Positions 8,693 to 15,772 of a stretch of DNA of 64,000 nucleotides are shown one piece after another. Made by a program: the position numbers and the translations under genes. Position 1 is the stretch's first letter; each line of letters starts with the position of its first letter. The notes beneath the pieces were generated by a model that saw nothing but the letters and a program-made list of their open reading frames with translations, was not told the DNA's origin and made no database searches. The DNA lies in assembly GCF_003591005.1 (NCBI RefSeq), contig NZ_QYYD01000014.1:62001-126000 (forward strand). The letters are read 5' to 3'. Origin of the DNA: Rhodopseudomonas palustris. Lineage in GTDB: Bacteria > Pseudomonadota > Alphaproteobacteria > Rhizobiales > Xanthobacteraceae.

Positions 8693-9063
8693 CCCACCAC
8701 CTTCTCGACCAACGCTTCCTGAATCCGGTCGGCCATCGCGGCCACCGGCTTGATCCGCTCCGCCATGCGTCCGACTTCAATGCCGAGATCCTTCAGGGCG
8801 ATTTCGAGTCGGTGCGTGGTGTCCTTGTCGGGCAGATGCTTCAGCTCGCTCTCGACGGTCGTGACCCGCTTGTCGATCAGCTCGACGCGCTTTTGCAGCA
8901 CGTCGGTGTGTTCCTTGGAGGCCTTCGACTCGATCCACGGCTTGAGCTGCTCGATCTTGTCGTCGATCTTCTTCGACCGGTTGGACACAATCGTGTAGGC
9001 AAGCGACGCCACCGCCACGGCGATCGCCGCCCATGGTGCAACGGCTGATAACTCGACTTGCAT
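8689..9063 (-). CDS. DUF2730 family membrane protein, Mu gp25-like
   Basis: A 124-residue protein with one N-terminal transmembrane helix (about residues 9-24, WAAIAVAVASLAYTIV) followed by a basic stop-transfer segment and a long coiled coil (residues 30-105). This architecture defines DUF2730, found next to gp26 and gp27 in Mu-like phages. Its function is not established; a lysis or envelope role has been suggested by position only. It lies between the o-spanin gene, which ends upstream at 9067, and the gp26-like gene, which it overlaps by 4 nt. Confidence 0.8.
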   Translation of the reverse strand: MQVELSAVAPWAAIAVAVASLAYTIVSNRSKKIDDKIEQLKPWIESKASKEHTDVLQKRVELIDKRVTTVESELKHLPDKDTTHRLEIALKDLGIEVGRMAERIKPVAAMADRIQEALVEKVVG

Positions 9064-9066
9064 CGG

Positions 9067-9408
9067 TCATGCCCCCTTCGCCAGACGCTCGCGCTGGCCG
9101 CGCTGGCAATCGCGTGTTGCATCGAGATTGCCATTGGCCTCGCCGAGCGCGACCGCATATTGGCCGATCACCCGCCACGGATCGGATCGGGCGCCCACCG
9201 AGGGATCGTCGACGTTGCGAGCCACGGCTTCGCAGTCGCGCGGCAGCTCGAGCGCGTTAGCCCCGGCCGGCGGCGGACCGACGCCGTTGAAGCTGGTGCA
9301 GCCAGTCGAAATAGCCGGCAGGAGGATCGCAGCGGCGAACGATGCGAACCGCTGGGCTCGCCGGCGGCTTGTGATCGTCGCCACATCCGAATTTTGCGCA
9401 ATACTCAT
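9067..9408 (-). CDS. Rz1-like outer-membrane spanin lipoprotein
   Basis: A 113-residue protein with a basic N terminus, a hydrophobic segment (about 22-34) and a lipobox-like ISTGC with Cys37, followed by a Pro-rich GPPP. This is the layout of o-spanins, which are lipidated, sit in the outer membrane and pair with Rz to fuse the membranes at lysis. The -3 residue of the box is Ser rather than Leu, which is unusual. The C-terminal part, rich in Ala, Glu and Arg with two Cys, matches Rz1 proteins of rhizobial phages as I recall them. AGGGG about 7 nt before the ATG at 9408 favours this start over the longer frame to 9447. The first 152 nt lie inside the Rz gene in another frame. Confidence 0.78.
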   Translation of the reverse strand: MSIAQNSDVATITSRRRAQRFASFAAAILLPAISTGCTSFNGVGPPPAGANALELPRDCEAVARNVDDPSVGARSDPWRVIGQYAVALGEANGNLDATRDCQRGQRERLAKGA

Positions 9409-9805
9409 CGAGCTTCCCCTTGGCCTGGCGCGCCGTTGCCTCGGCATCGCGGCGCAGCCGCTCGGCGTCGGCCGCGGTCGCGGACGCGTTCTTCAGCTGC
9501 ATCGCCTTGAAGGCCAATTCGTCGCCGAGCCGCCGCAGCTCGGCGCGCTGGTCGGCGGTGCGAAATCCGATCAGAAAAATCAGAGCAGCCACTGCGATCA
9601 GTTGCACAGCCGCGGCCAGTGCCTGAAACTCCCCAAGGGGCGGCAGCAGTCGGCCGAGCATCGGCACCCGCGCGACCGCGAATGCCGCGGCGGCCAGCAC
9701 GCCGATCGCGACCAGCACCGGCGCCGAGGTGGCGACCGACCAGAATGCGTCCGCGGTGATCGCGCCGAATAGTCGCCCAACGTCGGAGGCGAAACGGGTG
9801 ATCAT
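9257..9805 (-). CDS. Rz-like inner-membrane spanin
   Basis: A 182-residue protein with two hydrophobic segments (about 28-46 and 63-82) followed by a periplasmic coiled coil (about 85-132: DQRAELRRLGDELAFKAMQL). A short Cys- and Pro-containing tail follows. Classical Rz has one TM; the extra segment may supply holin-like activity, since no separate holin is visible. It overlaps the stop of the endolysin gene by 4 nt upstream and contains the start of the Rz1-like gene in a different frame, the nested arrangement known from lambda-type spanin pairs. That nesting supports the assignment more than sequence similarity does. Confidence 0.75.
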   Translation of the reverse strand: MITRFASDVGRLFGAITADAFWSVATSAPVLVAIGVLAAAAFAVARVPMLGRLLPPLGEFQALAAAVQLIAVAALIFLIGFRTADQRAELRRLGDELAFKAMQLKNASATAADAERLRRDAEATARQAKGKLDEYCAKFGCGDDHKPPASPAVRIVRRCDPPAGYFDWLHQLQRRRSAAGRG

Positions 9806-10701
9806 GCGGGCTGTCCTTCGGGCACCTCGGCGACCAGGTCGCCGTCGACGGCGCGCTGCGCAATGCGGGTTTTATGCGCGGACCACAGCGCATAGAGCAG
9901 CGCGCCAATGCCGACCACGACCGACAGCAGCGTCAGGGCCGTGAAGACGTGGTCGATCAGATCGGAGGTGCCGACCAGTGGCGCGAGCTTGTCCTTGGCG
10001 CCGTCGATCAGCGCCGCGGTGGTGGCGCCGCCGAGCCCGCCCTTGACCGAATTGCCGGCGTCGACGGCGGGCTGCGCAACATCGCTCGCATAGGCCTTGG
10101 CGCCGCCGCCGTGGCGATCCACCTCGACCGGCTCGGGTCCGACCGAACCGGACGCCCACGCCTGGCCGATGCTCTTGGCGCTGGCGACGCGCTGGGCCCA
10201 GCCGCCGCCGAAACTCGTCCAGGTCGACAGCTGCTGCAGCATGCCGAGCCGGCGCGCCGCCATGTCGGCAATCAGCGCGTCGTGGTCGGGATGGGCGTGA
10301 GCCGCCGCCATGGTGCCTTCGCCGAGATGGCCGTCGATCGGCCCGTGATACACGCCGGCCGCCGCGAGGCCGCGCTGCAACCACTTGATGGCTTGATACG
10401 GACCGGAATTCACCGCGCTGTCGAACAAGAAAAGGTCGACGCCGGCGGGCAGCTCGTCACCGCGGACCGCGTTCCAGTATTGCAGGCGGTAGATCTCGTC
10501 GCGTTCGGCGATCCACTCCGGCGTGCCGCGGAGCGTAGGCGTCAAGGCACGGCGCGGCAGACGTTTGCGGGTCCGATAGCCGTCATAGACGCGCTGGATG
10601 ACGCCTTCCAGCGTGACGCCGCCCGGATCGCGCGGATGGTTGGTGTAGCCGCCTTCGTAGCGGAGAATCACTGTCAGGCATTTGGAAAAGGCGGATCGCA
10701 C
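9802..10701 (-). CDS. Endolysin, GH108 (TtsA/DUF847) family with C-terminal TM
   Basis: A muramidase of glycoside hydrolase family 108, which cuts the glycan strands of peptidoglycan. The N-terminal signature RYEGGYTNHPRDPGG holds the catalytic Glu, followed by the RLQYWNAV segment and the DLFLFDSAVNSGP motif typical of the family, with a GPIDGHLG peptidoglycan-binding turn near the middle. Unlike most GH108 lysins it ends with a hydrophobic helix (FTALTLLSVVVGIGALLYAL), so it may be membrane-tethered. I chose the GTG at 10701: the 17 codons upstream of it do not look conserved, and GGGG lies about 8 nt before it. In Mu the lysin gene also directly follows the mor region. Confidence 0.87.
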   Translation of the reverse strand: MRSAFSKCLTVILRYEGGYTNHPRDPGGVTLEGVIQRVYDGYRTRKRLPRRALTPTLRGTPEWIAERDEIYRLQYWNAVRGDELPAGVDLFLFDSAVNSGPYQAIKWLQRGLAAAGVYHGPIDGHLGEGTMAAAHAHPDHDALIADMAARRLGMLQQLSTWTSFGGGWAQRVASAKSIGQAWASGSVGPEPVEVDRHGGGAKAYASDVAQPAVDAGNSVKGGLGGATTAALIDGAKDKLAPLVGTSDLIDHVFTALTLLSVVVGIGALLYALWSAHKTRIAQRAVDGDLVAEVPEGQPA

Positions 10702-10926
10702 GATGGCACCCCAGCGGCTGAGGCTTTTAGCAATCCCGCAATGTCCAGACATTCTCGACCCTGACGGTTGTCAGGCGGTTTTCGGCTCTTGCGCGGAGGT
10801 CTGCCTAACGGAATCGCGACTAGGATCCCTCTGTTGGGGATAATTGATCGAGATACTCCACAATGTTGCGAGTTTTGCGCACTCTACAACCCAAGAGCTT
10901 TGCACTCGTTTGAACGGGAGGTGGTG
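10702..10926. promoter_or_regulatory. Divergent intergenic region between endolysin and CD-NTase genes
   Basis: This stretch separates the leftward late operon from the rightward CBASS-like pair and should hold both promoters, including the one activated by the Mor-like protein. GC falls sharply across it. I could not identify a convincing -35/-10 pair or a Mor dyad by eye. Confidence 0.35.
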
Positions 10927-11820
10927 GTGTGGATCGGCGTTCGCCAACGATTCAATGAATTTGTGAAAGATTTGGAATTAACGGCAGATCAGTGGAACGA
11001 TGGATGGACTAAACACGTCAACGTGGGGAGAACGCTGCAAAAAGCCTATTATGGCAATACCGACGGCGACTTTCATCCAGGCTTCTGCGTCGGATCTTGG
11101 GGTAAACGAACTCAAATGCGTCCGCCGACTGACCTGGATGCCTTTTTCGTCTTACCACCTGAAGTGAAGCTTCGATTCGATTTGCGATCGGGAAATATCC
11201 AATCAGCTCTATTGCAAGAAGTGAAAGAAGTACTGGGTGATAAATTTAAACAGACTCGGATCCGTGGGGATGGGCAAGTTGTTGAAGTTGCATTCAACAC
11301 TCTGACGATCGAGATCGTGCCCGTTTTTAGGGCAAGCACTGGACAATTCTGGATGCCTGATACCAATGGCGGCGGTCGCTGGAAGATCACCGATCCGATT
11401 GCACAGATTAACTACATTGATGGCGCGGACACTGCTGTCAACGGCAACGTGCGGCCCTTGGCAAAGATGATGAAGCTTTGGGCGAGAGAGAGACAAGTCC
11501 CAATAAAATCGTTTGCAATCGAACTACTTGCCGCTCAATTCCTGCCTGCCAGGGGCAACGGCGGTTATGATGCGTATTGGTACGACTATTATGTTCGCGA
11601 TTTCCTCTATTTCTTGTTGGGCAAAACTGGCTCTTTCATCGAAATACCTGGTACGTACGACTCGTATTTCCTCGGCAAGGAATGGGAGTCCAAAGCAAGA
11701 GCCGCACTAGATGCGGCCAATGTTGCGTGCCATTATGAACGCACTGATCAGATTGTTGCAGCAGGTCAAGAATGGCAGAAGATATTCGGCAGCCGAATTC
11801 CGGTGGACGTAGCGATCTAG
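10927..11820 (+). CDS. CD-NTase (SMODS nucleotidyltransferase), CBASS signal synthase candidate
   Basis: A polymerase-beta-fold nucleotidyltransferase of the cGAS/DncV-like type that in CBASS makes cyclic oligonucleotides on phage infection. From the GTG at 10927 it has 297 residues, the usual length. The GS motif VGSWGKRT is at 55-62, metal ligands D69 and D71 in PTDLDAFF, and the third acidic position is E129 in TIEIVPVF, where Asp is more common. The C-terminal helical domain follows (MMKLWARE, KSFAIELLAAQFL). GGGAGG lies 5 nt before this GTG, and the frame upstream (to 10768) does not look like protein of this family. It runs against the phage genes, is AT-rich, and overlaps its effector gene by 49 nt. 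The signal made cannot be predicted. Confidence 0.88.
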   Translation: MWIGVRQRFNEFVKDLELTADQWNDGWTKHVNVGRTLQKAYYGNTDGDFHPGFCVGSWGKRTQMRPPTDLDAFFVLPPEVKLRFDLRSGNIQSALLQEVKEVLGDKFKQTRIRGDGQVVEVAFNTLTIEIVPVFRASTGQFWMPDTNGGGRWKITDPIAQINYIDGADTAVNGNVRPLAKMMKLWARERQVPIKSFAIELLAAQFLPARGNGGYDAYWYDYYVRDFLYFLLGKTGSFIEIPGTYDSYFLGKEWESKARAALDAANVACHYERTDQIVAAGQEWQKIFGSRIPVDVAI

Positions 11821-12374
11821 AGAGTGTTCGGGCAGAGATCGCGGTTGAAGCGATGCGACAATCGGAGAGCGCTCTCTATACCTCAACCATGCTATACATT
11901 TGGCTCCGCAGGGTGCGGATACAGCAATCAGTGATCGTATTGACGCCCATAATTCTCACAGGCCTTGCAGGCCTCAGCTACGTGAAGGAGTGGCTGCCAG
12001 CTTGGGGCGTGGCGCTTATGGCTTTTTTTGCGACACTGCTTCCGTCGATAGCGGAGAAGCTCAAGATTGAAACAAAGGTCGATGAATTGCGGCGTTTGGC
12101 TGCGGATTTCAAATCGCTCCAGGACCGGTTTCGAGTTTTGGCGAATGTTACGGCGCGTGGACCTGTCGACACAGCAGTAGAAGAGCTGCGCATGCTGATG
12201 GATCGCATGGATGTTGTCCGATCGACATCGATTACCCCTCCAGAACGCTATTTCGATGCGGCCAGTCGAAAGATCAAGCGAGGTGACTATGATTTCTCAG
12301 TTGACATTTCGCTTCGCGAGAAGGCTGGCGTGCCCATCAATTCGCCTGCGCAGTCAGGAGCGCTCACCCGTTAG
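11772..12374 (+). CDS. Two-TM SLATT-like effector protein paired with the CD-NTase
   Basis: A 200-residue membrane protein with paired transmembrane helices at about residues 52-71 and 75-92, an N-terminal amphipathic helix and a C-terminal cytoplasmic coiled-coil region (KLKIETKVDELRRLAADFKSLQDRF). This is the layout of SLATT (SMODS- and SLOG-associating 2TM) effectors, thought to form pores in the inner membrane when a nucleotide signal binds, killing the infected cell. It overlaps the 3' end of the CD-NTase gene by 49 nt in another frame; an AGG 7 nt upstream may serve as RBS, though a later ATG at 11853 is possible. Function is inferred from partner and topology. Confidence 0.75.
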   Translation: MAEDIRQPNSGGRSDLESVRAEIAVEAMRQSESALYTSTMLYIWLRRVRIQQSVIVLTPIILTGLAGLSYVKEWLPAWGVALMAFFATLLPSIAEKLKIETKVDELRRLAADFKSLQDRFRVLANVTARGPVDTAVEELRMLMDRMDVVRSTSITPPERYFDAASRKIKRGDYDFSVDISLREKAGVPINSPAQSGALTR

Positions 12375-12389
12375 TTTTCCTGGTCGCAG

Positions 12390-12800
12390 TTAGAAGAGCG
12401 ATTTCTGGTCATCACCTGTTTTGCCACGGTGGCGGCCGCGATGCCGGTGCACCGTGCGTTGCGTAAGCCCAAGCCGCGCCGCTATCTCGCGCGACGACAT
12501 GCCTTCCTGGTCGAGCGCATGCAGCCGCTCGCTGATCGCGCGCAGGAATTGCCTGTAGCTGCCGCCGACATGCAGCGGGATCTCGATGCGATTGCCGCGC
12601 TTGCGGTCGACCGAGAAGTGCGCACACAATTTGGCGGCAGCGTCCGGTCCGACTGTGGCGACCAGCCAGTGGTCGGCAGCGCCGGGCCGTGCCGGAAAAT
12701 ACACGCGCTGACCGCCGAACCGGGCAGCAATCTTCAGCGCCGCAGCTTCGCCGGCGACCTCGGCGATTTCGGCTAGTACGCCGGGGAGCCCGCGCGTCAT
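12390..12800 (-). CDS. Mor/C-family middle-late transcription activator
   Basis: A 136-residue DNA-binding protein. The C-terminal half carries a helix-turn-helix, MSSREIAARLGLTQRTVHRH (residues about 99-118), preceded by the dimerisation-type region with GNRIEIPLHVGG found in Mor/C proteins. In Mu, Mor activates the middle promoter and C the late promoters by binding a dyad at -40. Its position as last gene of the early block, just before the lysis and packaging genes, matches mor. Here its presumed target promoter lies beyond the inserted CD-NTase/SLATT pair, about 1.7 kb away. Confidence 0.82.
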   Translation of the reverse strand: MTRGLPGVLAEIAEVAGEAAALKIAARFGGQRVYFPARPGAADHWLVATVGPDAAAKLCAHFSVDRKRGNRIEIPLHVGGSYRQFLRAISERLHALDQEGMSSREIAARLGLTQRTVHRHRGRHRGKTGDDQKSLF

Positions 12801-13033
12801 CGGAGGTGCGCCCCCGGCAAGAGGGTCACCAGCACGCCCCCGCGGACGACATAGGTCAGGCCGTCCGCGACGACGTGATAGTCGGACTGTCCCAGCGCGT
12901 CAGCGGCGTCCGTCGCGCGCTGCAGCGATGCGCGGATCGCCGTGCGCAAGGCCGCTACGTCGAGTCCGCCCGCGCGCTCCAGCAGGCGCAGCAGCGCGTG
13001 ATCGGAGATATCGAGGCCGGCGCGCGCGGTCAT
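12797..13033 (-). CDS. Small phage protein of unknown function, 78 aa
   Basis: The N-terminal half is helical (ISDHALLRLLERAG, VAALRTAIRASLQRA) and the C-terminal half has predicted strands (YHVVADGLTYVVRGGVLVTLLP) ending in a hydrophobic hairpin. This resembles the compact alpha-plus-beta layout of small RelE/Barnase-like or DUF4258-type proteins, but no catalytic residues stand out, so no function is assigned. It overlaps the mor-like gene and the preceding small gene by 4 nt each, which strongly supports that it is translated as part of the early operon. Confidence 0.65.
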   Translation of the reverse strand: MTARAGLDISDHALLRLLERAGGLDVAALRTAIRASLQRATDAADALGQSDYHVVADGLTYVVRGGVLVTLLPGAHLR

Positions 13034-13200
13034 GTCGGCGGCTCACTAGCGAGAGTCTTCTCAAACGTCTCGCGAACCGTGCGGGCGAAGCCTTCGCCGT
13101 AATTTTCGGCGAGGCGCTGATAGTGCAGCTCCCTCTGCTCGTCGCTGCAGCCTTTCAGCTGCTTCCACAACGCCTTCATCTTGGCGTCAGCGCCGGCCAT
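13030..13200 (-). CDS. Small phage protein, 56 aa
   Basis: A short helical protein with charged residues throughout (KALWKQLKGCSDEQRELHYQRLAENYGEGFARTV). It is unrecognised. The ATG at 13200 is preceded by GGGAA about 7 nt upstream and lies 14 nt inside the end of the GcrA-like gene; the next gene overlaps its stop by 4 nt. Codon use and the tight overlaps argue for a genuine gene. A start at 13233 is also open. Confidence 0.6.
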   Translation of the reverse strand: MAGADAKMKALWKQLKGCSDEQRELHYQRLAENYGEGFARTVRETFEKTLASEPPT

Positions 13201-13705
13201 TGGATGTTCCCGTGGTCCGGCGACAATCATCGCCAGCCCGATAGGCAAGGCGTACGTGATGCGCGCAGTACGGCAGACCGGGCAGCGCCCGGCCGCCGCA
13301 GAAGAAGAACTCATGCGTTGCCGGGTCGCCGAACGGCCAGTGGCAATTGCTGTCGTCGAGCCCGAGCAACGACAGCCGTTGCCCGGGCGGGACCCGTGCG
13401 GCGTCGATCGCCGGGTCGACCGCCGCAGCCACGGCGGCGAACGGCGGCGCGGCTGTGCGGCGTGGCGCCGTCTGCGGCGTCCACCGCACGGGCCGGGTCG
13501 TCTCGGCTCGGCGTGGCCGCGGCGCTCCGGATGCCGGCCTGATAGGTCGACCGGACAGGCCAAGCCGATGCACCTTGCCGACCACGGCGTTGCGGCTGAC
13601 CTGGCCGAGCTCGGCGGCGATCTGGCTGGCGGTGAGTCCGCCCTCCCACAAGCGTGTCAGCTGCGCGACGCGTTCGTCGGTCCAGCCCAGCGCGCCGCTG
13701 CTCAT
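13187..13705 (-). CDS. GcrA-family transcription regulator encoded by the phage
   Basis: GcrA is the alphaproteobacterial cell-cycle factor that binds sigma70-RNA polymerase and methylated GAnTC sites. The N-terminal DNA-binding domain is evident: WTDERVAQLTRLWEGGLTASQIAAELG at residues 8-34 and the NAVVGKVHRLGLSGRP stretch at 39-54. A Pro/Arg/Ala-rich linker follows, and the C-terminal sigma-interacting domain keeps its cysteines (CHWPFGDP, FFFCGG, PYCAHHVRLAY). The 172-residue length matches GcrA. The start overlaps the GemA stop by 4 nt. Its place in the early operon suggests the phage tunes host cell-cycle or methylation-dependent transcription; that is inference. Confidence 0.9.
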   Translation of the reverse strand: MSSGALGWTDERVAQLTRLWEGGLTASQIAAELGQVSRNAVVGKVHRLGLSGRPIRPASGAPRPRRAETTRPVRWTPQTAPRRTAAPPFAAVAAAVDPAIDAARVPPGQRLSLLGLDDSNCHWPFGDPATHEFFFCGGRALPGLPYCAHHVRLAYRAGDDCRRTTGTSNGRR

Positions 13706-14391
13706 GACACGGCTCCCTCGCTGTGCAGAGCGACAGCGGCGCGCAGCCGGCGGCCGAGGGCTGCCTGCACCTGATCGAAATGACAGGGCTCGAAATCGTC
13801 CCAGCCGGTCCTGCAGGCGACACGCCAAGCGTAGTGGTCGAGATCCGACAGCGGCTGATCGGCGATCGTCGGTATCACCGCGCCGAGATCGATCAGCCGC
13901 AGCCATTGCGCGTGCAGCACCGCGCGCTTGCTGGTGCGAATGTCGGCGCGATCGCCCGGCCATTCGATCTTGGAAGCGCGCGCAAGCCACGCCTTGATGC
14001 CCTCGATCGCCGCGTTTCCGGCGCCGGCGTTGGACAGGAAGCGGACATGCGACACGCCGGTCTGCCGTTCCAGATAAGACAGCATCGCGCGGTCGGTGCG
14101 ATCGCGCACCACGCCGAGGTCATAAGCGGCGATCCACAAAGCGCGCAGCTTGGCGCCGACCGGACCATCGAGGCGGGCGACCGCGCCCACCGGGGTGCGA
14201 TCGCCCGCGAGTTCGCGCAGCCGCTCGATCACTTGGCCAGCCTGCGTGACCGACAGCGCCTTGGCGCTGCGCTTGCCGGTCTGCCGCTCGAGCAGATCGC
14301 GATAGCTGTCGTCGTCGAGTTTCGCCTTGGTCTTGAGCGCGTGGATGGTGGCGATCATCGCGGTGGTAGAGCGTTGTGCGGACAGCTTCAT
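13702..14391 (-). CDS. GemA-like regulatory protein, Mu gp16 (DUF1018)
   Basis: A 229-residue protein with the DUF1018 pattern: an N-terminal helical repeat (IATIHALKTKAKLDDDSYRDLLERQTG) followed by a GPVGAKLRALWIAAYDLG segment. GemA (gene expression modulation) of Mu alters host gene expression and DNA supercoiling, probably indirectly, and is expressed from the early or middle operon. The C-terminal region (about residues 110-229, with the SHVRFLSNAGAGNAAIEGIKAWLAR segment) is conserved among gp16 homologues. It shares ATGA overlaps with the genes on both sides. Confidence 0.88.
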   Translation of the reverse strand: MKLSAQRSTTAMIATIHALKTKAKLDDDSYRDLLERQTGKRSAKALSVTQAGQVIERLRELAGDRTPVGAVARLDGPVGAKLRALWIAAYDLGVVRDRTDRAMLSYLERQTGVSHVRFLSNAGAGNAAIEGIKAWLARASKIEWPGDRADIRTSKRAVLHAQWLRLIDLGAVIPTIADQPLSDLDHYAWRVACRTGWDDFEPCHFDQVQAALGRRLRAAVALHSEGAVS

Positions 14392-14876
14392 GGCGTTGCC
14401 CTCCTGCGGTTGACGAAGCCGTTGGCGTCACGGCTGCCGATCGGCACGATCGCGAGTTCGAGATCGAGAGTGTTGAGAGCGGCGTCGAGCGCGTCGACGA
14501 ACGGCATGGTGCGCAGCCGCCATTCGGCGACGGTGCGATCGCTGAGGCCGGCGCGTCGGCCGACTTCCCGTTGCGTGGTCATCTGCGCGTTCATCGCGGC
14601 GACCAAACCGCGGACGAGCGGATGGCAATGCACCGGGATCTGCAGCCGTCCGCGCTTGCGCATGGCGATGCCGCGGACCTTCTTGTCGTGAAAGGCCGGG
14701 TCGGCGTTGCGTTCCGTCATTTCCGCCGCTTTCGCGGCCCGCCGCTCGGCCGACCACACGGCGCCGCGGCGACGCGCCACGAAGTCGGGATCGGCATTCT
14801 GCGCAACCATCCGCTGGCGCTGGCGGTCGCGGCGGGCGCTCGGCCAAGTCGATCGGTGTTGGCTGGGGTGCGTCAT
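14388..14876 (-). CDS. Phage HTH-domain protein, 162 aa
   Basis: The N-terminal half is basic and Arg-rich (MTHPSQHRSTW, ERRAAKAAEMTERNADPAF), resembling the NUMOD/homing-associated basic segments that bind DNA. The C-terminal half has a helix-turn-helix (QREVGRRAGLSDRTVAEWR) followed by DALDAALNTLDLELAIVP, a typical ending of XRE-type regulators. I chose the ATG at 14876 because the frame upstream is Arg-rich shadow. It sits between Gam and GemA in the early operon and overlaps GemA by 4 nt. Probable transcription regulator; target unknown. Confidence 0.72.
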   Translation of the reverse strand: MTHPSQHRSTWPSARRDRQRQRMVAQNADPDFVARRRGAVWSAERRAAKAAEMTERNADPAFHDKKVRGIAMRKRGRLQIPVHCHPLVRGLVAAMNAQMTTQREVGRRAGLSDRTVAEWRLRTMPFVDALDAALNTLDLELAIVPIGSRDANGFVNRRRATP

Positions 14877-14883
14877 GGCCGGC

Positions 14884-15420
14884 TCACGACGTGACGTCGG
14901 CGAGTTGCTCGGCCGCGAACGGCTCGACGATGAAGCTTTCGTTGCCGCGGCCAATCGAGACGCCGTCGACGGTCCTTGCCAAGTCCGGATTGGCCAGCAT
15001 CGCGTCGCGGTTGAGTTCGAGCTTGGTGCGCAGGAACGCCGCGTAGTTCGCCCCCTTGTCCTGGATGCGCGCAACCACGACGTCGTCACCGCCGCTGATA
15101 CGCACCTTGGGCGGATTCCACCGCCACGCCACTTTGCCGGTGCCGAAATCGACGGTCTTGGACTTGCCGTTCTGCGTCAGCTCGACGCGATTTGCTTCGC
15201 ACCAGATCTGCAGGCCCTTCAGCAGATCGTTGGCCTGATCGGCGATCGGCGTCGCCTTGGCGAGGTGCGATTGCTTGACCGCCGCCAAGGCGTCGTTCAT
15301 GTCGGCTTCGATACGCTCGACCTCGCGCAGCTTGGCGCCGTAGTCGGCGATCATCGCGCGGGCTTCATCGCGATTCTGCGGCACGCGCATCACGGCGGCG
15401 GCAGCCTTACCCTTGACCAT
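14884..15420 (-). CDS. gam: Host-nuclease inhibitor, Mu Gam-like
   Basis: Gam binds DNA ends and shields linear phage DNA from exonucleases such as RecBCD/AddAB; it is the phage relative of Ku. The protein (178 residues from the ATG at 15420) has the long N-terminal coiled coil (ARAMIADYGAKLREVERIEADMNDALAAV) and the conserved core with GLQIWCEANR, then GTGKVAWRWNPPKVRI and a C-terminal YAAFLRTKLELNRDAM helix. Length equals that of Mu Gam (about 174). It overlaps the upstream gene by 14 nt, consistent with the early operon. Confidence 0.9.
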   Translation of the reverse strand: MVKGKAAAAVMRVPQNRDEARAMIADYGAKLREVERIEADMNDALAAVKQSHLAKATPIADQANDLLKGLQIWCEANRVELTQNGKSKTVDFGTGKVAWRWNPPKVRISGGDDVVVARIQDKGANYAAFLRTKLELNRDAMLANPDLARTVDGVSIGRGNESFIVEPFAAEQLADVTS

Positions 15421-15772
15421 GGTGGTTCTCCTGTTCGGTGGGTTGAGCAAGCGGGGTGACGTAGCCGAGCGCTTCCAGCGCGACGCCGAGATCGGCGATC
15501 TGCCGGGCCAGCACACGGCCAAGACCGAGCCTGCGGGCAGGCTCGCGCTCGGCGCGCATCGCGTCGGCGCTGATCATCATCGCGAAGGTCAGATCGGCGA
15601 GCTTCGCCAGATGGATGGTGGCGGACGCCAGCGCGATGATCTCGACCGTGGACGCGCCAATGGCGGCGCGGGCGCCGTGCGCGACGATCCGCGACGCGAC
15701 CTCGATGGCATCGATCGCGGCGGCCTGATCGGCAATGCTCGGCCTGACGAGTTGCGATGCCGGCGTAGTCAT
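15407..15772 (-). CDS. Phage early-region protein, 121 aa
   Basis: An Ala-rich, mainly helical protein with long hydrophobic-charged repeats (ASRIVAHGARAAIGASTVEIIALASATIHLAKLADL). No catalytic or DNA-binding motif is apparent and I do not recognise the family. The start is taken at the ATG at 15772, which overlaps the stop of the gene before it by 4 nt; its own end overlaps the Gam start by 14 nt. Likely a real early gene on the strength of the overlaps. Confidence 0.6.
   Translation of the reverse strand: MTTPASQLVRPSIADQAAAIDAIEVASRIVAHGARAAIGASTVEIIALASATIHLAKLADLTFAMMISADAMRAEREPARRLGLGRVLARQIADLGVALEALGYVTPLAQPTEQENHHGQG

Noticed and set aside
12797-13033. Reading the 78-aa protein as a toxin of a toxin-antitoxin pair
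   Set aside because: No antitoxin-like partner; it is embedded with 4-nt overlaps in the phage early operon.
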